This document shows, one piece after another, positions 31,120-36,812 of a stretch of 36,812 nucleotides of DNA. This DNA is from SAR202 cluster bacterium AC-647-P02_OGT_505m (lineage in GTDB: Bacteria > Chloroflexota > Dehalococcoidia > Lucifugimonadales > UBA826). The stretch is from assembly GCA_009391195.1 (NCBI GenBank), contig VEXB01000011.1, positions 1 through 36,812 on the forward strand. The letters are read 5' to 3'. Made by a program: the position numbers and the translations under genes. Numbering within the stretch: position 1 is the first letter of the stretch; every line of letters starts with the position of its first letter. The notes beneath the pieces were generated by a model. That model searched no databases. It worked only from the letters and a program-made list of their open reading frames with translations, and was not told where the DNA came from.

Positions 31120-31500
31120 ATGGGTATAATGAATTTCCTTTCAGACATTCGCAACGCGGCACTCGCTAACGCAGTCATTGTCATCTTCCACATATATATC
31201 GCTTTCGCGGTAGAAGGGGTAGGCTTCCTCGTCATTGTCCTTCCTATTGGGGCTTTGGTCGCTGGGGCATATTTCGTCAAGGGTAAGATTGGAGCCGCTT
31301 TACTTGCTCTTCCAACACTTGCTTATCTATTTGTTGTACCAAATATGTTTGAGGCTTTAACAACTGGACAATCGGGTGGCGATGATCACATCGGATGGGG
31401 CGTGTACATACTAATCCCGTTCTGGTTATTCACTATCCTACTAAACATCATGACTATCATTGCTGAGGTGCGAGGAATCAGCAAATACAGAAATAACTAA
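31120..31500 (+). CDS. Small integral membrane protein (about four helices)
   Basis: A 126-residue protein from ATG 31120, chosen because GGAGG (31108-31112) is seven bases upstream; 31114 would be too close. Hydrophobic stretches occupy most of its length (ANAVIVIFHIYIAF, FLVIVLPIGALVAGAYF, AALLALPTLAYLFVV, YILIPFWLFTILLNIMTII). Family not recognised. It stands 75 bases before the MFS carrier on the same strand. Confidence 0.65.
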   Translation: MGIMNFLSDIRNAALANAVIVIFHIYIAFAVEGVGFLVIVLPIGALVAGAYFVKGKIGAALLALPTLAYLFVVPNMFEALTTGQSGGDDHIGWGVYILIPFWLFTILLNIMTIIAEVRGISKYRNN

Positions 31501-31575
31501 ATTATTTATAACTGTGGTGTATTCCTAATAATCTGTTCTATTAAGTTTGCCGCCACTAAAAAGAGAAACTAGATA

Positions 31576-32859
31576 ATGCCATCTGATCCTGGTAACACTC
31601 GAACCCGTACCTTACGGTCCCTGTTCCCAACAGGAGATATATTTTATGGCTGGTGGCTTGTCGGGGTAGCTGCTTTTCTGCTGACATTGATGTCTCTTAC
31701 GGTGTTTCAAGGTTTAGGAACGATTCTGGTCGCTCTCGAACGTCAATTTGGATGGAGCCGCACTGCGCTATCCGGCGCGTTCTCCCTAGCAAGGGTGGAG
31801 GGAGCCATTCTGGGTCCCTTGGAAGGTTTATTGGTGGATCGTATAGGAACTCAGAAAATGGTGTTGATAGGTTATATCCTTATGGGACTAGGCTTTATAT
31901 GGCTGGGGCAGGTGAAAACTCTCTGGGTATTCTATGCGTCATTTATGACTATCACGCTTGGCTCAGGTCTAGGGGGTTGGCTTGCCATAATCGCTATGGT
32001 GAATAACTGGTTCTCACGGAAACGTTCATTTGCCATGGCTTCTGCCATGTCAGGCATCCACTTTGGAGGTTTACTTGTTCCCCTTTTGGCCCTTGGGATA
32101 GAAACTTTCGAATTTAACGGGGCTGCCACAATAATCGGGGTAATTCTCTTAATAGTTGTAGGCCCGGCGGCTAAAGTCATAAGAAACCACCCTGAGGATA
32201 TGGGTCTACAACCTGACGGTGACTCAGAGAGATTGTCAGAATCCGTCCTAACAGAAGACGAAGAGCCTGATTTTACCGCAGGCCAAGCGTTAAGAACTCC
32301 GGCGTTTTGGATACTAACGATCATGCAAGTAGCCTCAAGTGTTGCAATCGTCACGCTTGCATTGCATTTAGTGCCGAAACTTACCGACATGGGTATGACG
32401 TTGACTGGAGCAGGTACTGTGGTTCTTACCTACACCATAGTGGCCTTGCCGTCCCAGTTTCTTTCAGGTTATTTTGCAGACCGCCTTCCCAAAACTCTTA
32501 TGATCGCCATTTTTCTTGCTATCCAGGGAATCGCCATAACAATAATTGCGTTTGCAGACTCTGTACTCTTAGCATATATGTTCGCCGTACTGTATGGCAT
32601 AGGTTTTGGTGGTCGTAACCCATTAACCACAGCGATCCGAGGAGAATATTTCGGGCGAAAGGCCTTCGCGACGATTATGGGTATATCCCAGTTCCCAATG
32701 AATATAGGGATGATTGGAGCTCCCCTATTTGCCGGCTATATGTTTGATACTACAAATTCTTATGTAATCCCATTCTCTGTGTTCGCAATCTTGACCTTTT
32801 TCGGCGCTTTCCTAATGTTGTTTGTGAAAAAACCTCGGAAGTTAACACAGCAACTATGA
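31576..32859 (+). CDS. MFS transporter, OFA/monocarboxylate-type (paralog of the 6661-7932 carrier)
   Basis: A 427-residue carrier with DIFYGWWLVGVAAFLLTL at the start, QFGWSRTALSGAFSLARVEGAILGPLEG after the first helix, and RGEYFGRKAFATIMGISQ in the second half. These match the paralog at 6661-7932 (HFGWSRTILSGAYAVSRLESSILGPFLG and RGDYFGRTAFASIMGTSQ). It probably moves a small carboxylate. Unlike its paralog it has no catabolic gene next to it; small alpha/beta-barrel genes flank it. No obvious ribosome site precedes the ATG. Confidence 0.9.
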   Translation: MPSDPGNTRTRTLRSLFPTGDIFYGWWLVGVAAFLLTLMSLTVFQGLGTILVALERQFGWSRTALSGAFSLARVEGAILGPLEGLLVDRIGTQKMVLIGYILMGLGFIWLGQVKTLWVFYASFMTITLGSGLGGWLAIIAMVNNWFSRKRSFAMASAMSGIHFGGLLVPLLALGIETFEFNGAATIIGVILLIVVGPAAKVIRNHPEDMGLQPDGDSERLSESVLTEDEEPDFTAGQALRTPAFWILTIMQVASSVAIVTLALHLVPKLTDMGMTLTGAGTVVLTYTIVALPSQFLSGYFADRLPKTLMIAIFLAIQGIAITIIAFADSVLLAYMFAVLYGIGFGGRNPLTTAIRGEYFGRKAFATIMGISQFPMNIGMIGAPLFAGYMFDTTNSYVIPFSVFAILTFFGAFLMLFVKKPRKLTQQL

Positions 32860-32923
32860 GTACCTATGCCTCGCTACCTCTTTTCATGTACAGAGCAGAT
32901 ACTTCCAGAAATTTTAAAGAGAT

Positions 32924-33220
32924 TTATTTGCCCCAGTTGCCCATTTCCTTTCTCATCGCGATGTTGTCATTTACTGGTAAAACTTGAATATCGCCCCTTC
33001 CCATCTGAGGTCTTAAGAGCGAGGTTATACTCTGCATATCCGTTGCTTCTAACACGGCATATACTGTGTGAGACACCTGATAACCCCAAACGCCCAAAAC
33101 TTTTACGTTTTCGTCTCCCTCCATCCAGCGTTGCGAGACCACAGTCTCATCACTATCAAGCCCATGTTGAATTGCAGGACAAGTCTCATAACTATGTTTT
33201 GCTGTTATATGAAAAAGCAT
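32924..33220 (-). CDS. DUF3303-like small protein
   Basis: A 98-residue protein, MLFHITAKHSYETCPA...WMEGDENVKVLGVWGYQVSHTVYAVLEATDMQSI, with the DUF3303-type ferredoxin-like pattern. AAGGAG nine bases before the ATG supports the start. A longer frame on the other strand over this region lacks a sensible protein pattern and is rejected. It is convergent with the MFS gene. Confidence 0.75.
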   Translation of the reverse strand: MLFHITAKHSYETCPAIQHGLDSDETVVSQRWMEGDENVKVLGVWGYQVSHTVYAVLEATDMQSITSLLRPQMGRGDIQVLPVNDNIAMRKEMGNWGK

Positions 33221-33489
33221 ATGTATTCTCCTTAATTTTACTCAGTTTTAGCTGCCACACATGATAGTAGATTAGTCAAGGCGAGTTTTTCGCACTCCTT
33301 CCGTCCTTCGCCCTTCACATATATAGATCCTACCGCCACACAAAATTTTGAATACCCAAATATTCAGCCAATATAAACACTTTAAAGGGGAAATTCCGAC
33401 ATAAATTCTACCCAATTTGCACACTGGATATTGCATAACCCGACATGTCATAATCGGGCGTGTATTCACACTAATAAAGGAGGAGAAAT

Positions 33490-34032
33490 ATGACAATGAT
33501 TACAGCAACCATAAGGAATAGGCGTGAGTTCTTTTATGCCTATGACCTTTGGAGTAGAGGGACGAGTCAGGTTGAGATTACTGACAAGTTGACTGTTACC
33601 TCAAGGACTGTAGAACGGTGGGTAAATCTGTTTAGAACTGCGCCCAAAGAAGAGACAGTAAAAGACCAACCTTTCCGTCTTCTAAATATGAAGAAGTATG
33701 AGATGGATTGGGGTGATGCGGACTCAGTTATTACGAGTAGAAGAGAGTATATAAAGAATGGAAGTATGAGATGGAGTGGCTCATATCGGAATCTACCTAT
33801 GCCGACTGGACGAGAAGTGTTCTGGCTCTTTTCACTAGGGAAGATGCGGACATTCCACCGTACCAGCCCACCGAAGGGGCGTACTCTCCCAACCCAGCTA
33901 CTCCACGACTTTGTGGATAAATTGGTGACGCACGAGCGAGAGACGCTCTTTGGTCAGGATCCTACCGTAACAGAGGAGAAGTTAAACGAAGAGTTAGAGG
34001 AATTACAAGCGAGGTTATTAGTAAGAGTTTGA
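33490..34032 (+). CDS. Helix-turn-helix protein of unknown class (180 residues)
   Basis: Residues 13-50 (FFYAYDLWSRGTSQVEITDKLTVTSRTVERW) form a homeodomain-like HTH as found in small terminase subunits, resolvases and transposase-associated regulators. The rest is not recognised, but the C-terminus (TVTEEKLNEELEELQARLL) is a likely coiled coil. The ribosome site AAAGGAGGAG is excellent. Upstream, CCCGA...TCGGG (about 33440-33458) is a possible operator. The stop overlaps the TTG of the next gene (TTGA), which implies translational coupling. The setting beside a tRNA suggests a mobile-element remnant. Confidence 0.65.
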   Translation: MTMITATIRNRREFFYAYDLWSRGTSQVEITDKLTVTSRTVERWVNLFRTAPKEETVKDQPFRLLNMKKYEMDWGDADSVITSRREYIKNGSMRWSGSYRNLPMPTGREVFWLFSLGKMRTFHRTSPPKGRTLPTQLLHDFVDKLVTHERETLFGQDPTVTEEKLNEELEELQARLLVRV

Positions 34033-34370
34033 GAAAGCAGACAAATATACTCGGTGTAGACGCTGGTCATCTAAGCAGGATGATTAAAGGAAAACACCCA
34101 TGTAACCCAGAGCTTTACGACAGATATCGTCATTTAGTTGGTAACACTCCTCGCAACACTCCTGCCACCACTGATGTAAAATCTATTTGTCAACGGTCGT
34201 TTTCAAGCGTGGCGCATTCGTCTAGCGGCCTAGGACACCGCCCTCTCAAGGCGGAGATCACGGGTTCGAATCCCGTATGCGCTACCAACAATTCTGGAAT
34301 TACTACGAGATTTTCCCAGATTACGCCACTATTTATTCTGTTAAATAAAGCCAATTACATAGAACCATGA
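34029..34370 (+). CDS. XRE-like HTH fragment running into tRNA-Glu
   Basis: The first 40 residues (ILGVDAGHLSRMIKGKHPCNPELYDRYRHLVG) fit the recognition part of an XRE-type HTH. From about residue 61 the frame simply translates the tRNA-Glu gene (VAHSSSGLGHRPLKAE...) and reaches a stop at 34368-34370. A protein sharing sense sequence with a tRNA is improbable, so the real gene has either lost its 3' end or ends by processing at the tRNA. It starts at TTG within the stop of the preceding HTH gene. I treat it as a truncated gene at a tRNA junction. Confidence 0.35.
   Translation: MRKQTNILGVDAGHLSRMIKGKHPCNPELYDRYRHLVGNTPRNTPATTDVKSICQRSFSSVAHSSSGLGHRPLKAEITGSNPVCATNNSGITTRFSQITPLFILLNKANYIEP
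34211..34287 (+). tRNA. trnE: tRNA-Glu (anticodon CTC)
   Basis: A 77-base cloverleaf. GGCGCAT pairs with ATGCGCT (one G-T pair), the anticodon stem CCGCC/GGCGG encloses CTCTCAA (CTC), and the T-arm contains GGGTTCGAATCCC. The CCA end is encoded. Confidence 0.95.
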
Positions 34371-35017
34371 AAACTGATTATTGTCCTCTCTGCATGGCGG
34401 AAAAACCAATTTTTTTCTATCAGAGTAAACGTGTGAATTTAGTCAGAGATTTTCTTCAATGTACTGACTGCGAACTTGTATTTGTTCCATCCGAGTTTCA
34501 TCTGACTTTGTCTCAACAGAGAGATAGATATCTTGAGCATAACAATGACCCTATGGACTCAGAATATAGGGCTTTTCTATCGAGACTAAGAGACCCTTTA
34601 TTGCCGTTATTGAAGGAAGGTGATGTTGGGTTAGATTTTGGTTGTGGACCTGGTCCGGCTCTTGCACAAATGCTGAGAGACTCCGGTTATAAGATGGATT
34701 TGTATGATCCATTGTTTTGGGATGATAATTCAGCTCTTGAAAAAAGCTACGATTTTGTCACATGCACGGAGACTATTGAGCATTTTTCTAATCCTGCTTC
34801 GGATTTTGCTCTGCTCGATAGTGTTGTTAAGGACGAAGGCGTTTTAGGAGTCATGACGTCAATTCTGTACAAGGAAGTAATTTTTGAAGATTGGTACTAT
34901 AAATTGGATCCTACCCATGTGAGTTTTTATACTCCATCGACAATGGAGTGGATATCAAACAAATTTAATTGGGCTATTGAGAGCGCCTACAAAAACGTAT
35001 ATTTCTTTATAAAATAG
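34367..35017 (+). CDS. SAM-dependent methyltransferase with N-terminal zinc ribbon
   Basis: A 216-residue protein. C6-P-L-C9 and C32-T-D-C35 form a zinc ribbon, as in the class I methyltransferases that act on small molecules or sugars. The SAM motif is VGLDFGCGPG (87-96), a later acidic YDPLFW follows the second strand, and ETIEHF (about 134-139) is the common post-II segment. The C-terminal HVSFYTPSTMEW is typical of this type ('H..hft..sl'). It starts 80 bases after tRNA-Glu and is 16 bases ahead of the aminotransferase gene on the same strand, probably co-transcribed. Confidence 0.85.
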   Translation: MKTDYCPLCMAEKPIFFYQSKRVNLVRDFLQCTDCELVFVPSEFHLTLSQQRDRYLEHNNDPMDSEYRAFLSRLRDPLLPLLKEGDVGLDFGCGPGPALAQMLRDSGYKMDLYDPLFWDDNSALEKSYDFVTCTETIEHFSNPASDFALLDSVVKDEGVLGVMTSILYKEVIFEDWYYKLDPTHVSFYTPSTMEWISNKFNWAIESAYKNVYFFIK

Positions 35018-35033
35018 GGATTATAATCATCCT

Positions 35034-36200
35034 GTGCCAGACTTAAGTGACAAATCTCTTCCTTCTCTCCTGGTCGATATAAAACCAGGCATTATTGACC
35101 TTGGTTGGGGACATCCCTCACCCTACCTTCATCCTTTGGACGATATAAAAGAGGCCTCCAACAAACTTTTTTCTCTGGGTGAAAGAGATTCTCTCCAGTA
35201 TGGTGCTAGCCAGGGCTATGGGCCTTTCTTGGAAAGCTTGGCCAGATTTCTGAGTGGCCAAGCTGCATATCAAACGGTGACTCGACCCCAGGAACTTTTT
35301 CTTACCGCGGGTGCTTCGCAGGGCTTAGATCTTGCCTGCACTTTGTTCGCTAAGTCTGGGGATTTGGTACTTGTGGAAGAACCTACATACTTCGTTATAG
35401 AGAAGATATTTAGGGAGCACAATCTGGACGTTAGGGGTGTTTCAACGGACGAGGATGGCATGATTGTTTCAGATCTCAGAGCCAAGCTGGAATCAGGAAT
35501 GCGTCCAAAATTTGTATATGTTATCCCTACATTTCAAAATCCAACGGGAGTTTCCCTGTCAGAAAATAGGAGGAGGGAGCTTATAGATTTAGCAGATGAA
35601 TATGGGTTCTATATATTTGCGGATGAGGTATACCAACTGATTTATTTTGATGAACTTCCTCTGCCTTCAATGCGAGAATTTGATGGATGCAACAGGGTGA
35701 TATCTTTTGGTTCTTTTTCAAAAATTTTAGCTCCTGGACTCAGGACCGGCTGGATACATGCCGCAGAAGAAATAGTGGATAAATTCACTTCGTCCGCTCT
35801 TGCTTTCAGTGGGGGAGGATTTAATCAGTTTGGATCAGTTTTGATAAAACATGCTATTGATCTGGGACTACTGGAAAAGAATACGGATTTATTGAGAAAA
35901 GTTTATTCGAATCGTTCAAGAGTCATGGGTGAATCACTATTGAAGGAGCTAGGAAGCTCAGTTGAATATACTAGTCCAAATGGAGGCTTCTATTACTGGA
36001 TTCAGTTTCCTGAAGGTTTCAATACAGAAGAATTCTTGTCAGAGTGTGAAGACCAAGGAGTATCCTATCGCCCGGGGAATGCCTTTTCAGAATCTGGCAA
36101 GTTCGAAAGATATCTTAGGCTCACATTTACGTTATACGAAGAACCTGAGATAGCGGAAGGTGTTGCAAGATTAGCCTCATCCTACAAGAGGTTTAGTTAG
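35034..36200 (+). CDS. PLP-dependent aminotransferase, class I/II (2-aminoadipate/LysN-like)
   Basis: A 388-residue fold-type I aminotransferase. Key residues are N169 (QNPTG), D197 and Y200 (FADEVYQ), the PLP lysine K230 (SFGSFSK) and R237 (LAPGLRTGW). LQYGASQGYGPFLESLARFL near residue 54 and the NPTG/FADEVY style place it in the LysN/MocR-related aspartate aminotransferase subgroup, which often uses 2-aminoadipate, aromatic or branched-chain amino acids. No N-terminal HTH is attached. The start is GTG at 35034. It overlaps the convergent binding-protein gene by eight bases at its 3' end. Confidence 0.92.
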   Translation: MPDLSDKSLPSLLVDIKPGIIDLGWGHPSPYLHPLDDIKEASNKLFSLGERDSLQYGASQGYGPFLESLARFLSGQAAYQTVTRPQELFLTAGASQGLDLACTLFAKSGDLVLVEEPTYFVIEKIFREHNLDVRGVSTDEDGMIVSDLRAKLESGMRPKFVYVIPTFQNPTGVSLSENRRRELIDLADEYGFYIFADEVYQLIYFDELPLPSMREFDGCNRVISFGSFSKILAPGLRTGWIHAAEEIVDKFTSSALAFSGGGFNQFGSVLIKHAIDLGLLEKNTDLLRKVYSNRSRVMGESLLKELGSSVEYTSPNGGFYYWIQFPEGFNTEEFLSECEDQGVSYRPGNAFSESGKFERYLRLTFTLYEEPEIAEGVARLASSYKRFS

Positions 36201-36812
36201 GTATTTTGCTCCAATCTGAATTCGATCTGGTGCGCGGAAATATTTCGGGTTGGATTATTTCGGCTAGGATCTCTAAACCGTCGACTATCCTCGGCCCAGG
36301 TCTGCTGAAATAAGATGATCCGTCAACTAAATAGGTCTCACCCTTAAAAGTTCCCCAGAAATCAGAACCCCAGTTTTTATTCTTCGACAAACTCTGAAAT
36401 TCGGCAGCTGTCTTTTCGAGGTCAAATCCACAGACCATAAGTATCACTAAGTCTGGAGAAGTGGCTACTGCCTCTTCCCATTTAATTTCTCTGGATGGAG
36501 AGCCCCGTAAACTGATTGCTTCTACTCCACCAGCATAACCAATCATCTCAGGTATCCAGTGGCCTCCACAAAAAGGAGGATCTAGCCATTCCAGCGAAAG
36601 CACCTTTGGATTATAAGAGCTTGAAGATGTCATTTCACTGACCCGATCGATTCTTTTTCTTAATGAGTCTGACAGTTGGCTAGCTTCCAGAGGAGCCCCC
36701 GCGGCATCCCCTATCTCCACTATTGTTTCGAGGATTCCATCCAGAGTAGTAGGCTCGAGTGAGATTACATCAACGTCGCCTTCCAATTTTCGAACGCTCA
36801 CTTCTACTTGAG
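36193..36812 (-). CDS. Metal-chelate/cobalamin-type binding protein (COG0614), N-terminus outside the window
   Basis: The frame is open to the window edge, so the true start is upstream; a GTG at 36801 is only an internal candidate. The 206 residues seen begin in the first lobe (VISLEPTTLDGILETIVEIG) and contain DPPFCGGHWIPEMIGYAGG, the second-lobe signature of BtuF-like proteins, and EEAVATSPDLVILMVCGF. The end YLVDGSSYFSRPGPRIVDGLEILAEII is the usual COG0614 C-terminal segment. This lobe pair often works without a lipid anchor in Chloroflexota and proteobacterial forms. It differs from the binding protein at 3555-4673, so the organism has at least two such uptake systems. Confidence 0.85.
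   Translation of the reverse strand, partial: QVEVSVRKLEGDVDVISLEPTTLDGILETIVEIGDAAGAPLEASQLSDSLRKRIDRVSEMTSSSSYNPKVLSLEWLDPPFCGGHWIPEMIGYAGGVEAISLRGSPSREIKWEEAVATSPDLVILMVCGFDLEKTAAEFQSLSKNKNWGSDFWGTFKGETYLVDGSSYFSRPGPRIVDGLEILAEIIQPEIFPRTRSNSDWSKIPN

Noticed and set aside
32866-33264. Plus-strand 132-codon frame opposite the DUF3303-like gene
   Set aside because: The opposite strand has a family-like protein and a good ribosome site (AAGGAG). The plus frame is compositionally odd and has neither.

Overview
This window looks like chromosomal DNA of a free-living, probably marine bacterium of the Chloroflexota, most like the SAR202 group. That is inference from gene content, since no marker gene is present. 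The supporting signs are: lipoproteins with the E/V/K-rich or Pro/Thr-rich linkers common in Chloroflexota; three enolase-superfamily (COG4948) paralogs; a flavin Baeyer-Villiger-type monooxygenase; an orphan molybdenum hydroxylase; and several MFS carriers including two paralogs of one family. Base composition is moderately AT-rich throughout. I saw no CRISPR array, rRNA, intact insertion sequence or prophage.

Layout. 1-1861: the end of an NHL-type propeller protein and a thiamine-diphosphate enzyme with altered cofactor motifs. 1912-6200 (minus): a FecCD/BtuCD-type ABC importer (binding protein, permease, ATPase) and an FbpA-like iron-binding lipoprotein, separated by a region with two long inverted repeats. 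6661-13327: an MFS carrier, a tandem pair of enolase-superfamily enzymes, a PPC-domain lipoprotein and a monooxygenase. 13373-14461: a small redox cluster (below). 14563: tRNA-Asp. 14961-20059: a molybdenum hydroxylase, a DRG-like GTPase, and the amtB-glnB ammonium module. 20414-26449: a tiny zinc-ribbon protein with its own promoter and terminator, a lactonase, a third enolase-superfamily enzyme, an MFS exporter, FabI, tRNA-Gln and a small uncharacterised protein. 26667-33220: small accessory proteins, including a cysteine-less QueF homolog, a YgjP-type metallopeptidase, a pentapeptide-repeat protein, three small alpha/beta-barrel proteins and a second copy of the first MFS family. 33490-36812: HTH genes beside tRNA-Glu, a methyltransferase, an aminotransferase and a second metal-chelate binding protein cut by the window edge.

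The main discovery is at 13723-14461. Two adjacent genes look broken by TGA codons but read through as selenoproteins. The first is a ferredoxin-thioredoxin-reductase (FTR) catalytic subunit. All four [4Fe-4S] ligand cysteines remain Cys, while exactly the two residues of the redox-active disulfide are encoded by TGA. The second is a glutaredoxin/NrdH-like protein whose active site becomes U-G-P-C. Each of the three TGAs is followed at 19-22 nt by the loop of a perfect 6-7 bp hairpin with G as the second loop base, which is the geometry expected of a bacterial SECIS element. The TGA that ends the FTR gene lacks such a hairpin. I infer a selenium-based electron relay: ferredoxin or another low-potential donor to a Sec/Sec FTR, then to a Sec-glutaredoxin, then to unknown targets. 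TGA is an ordinary stop at many other genes here, and Trp is encoded by TGG, so recoding to Trp is unlikely.
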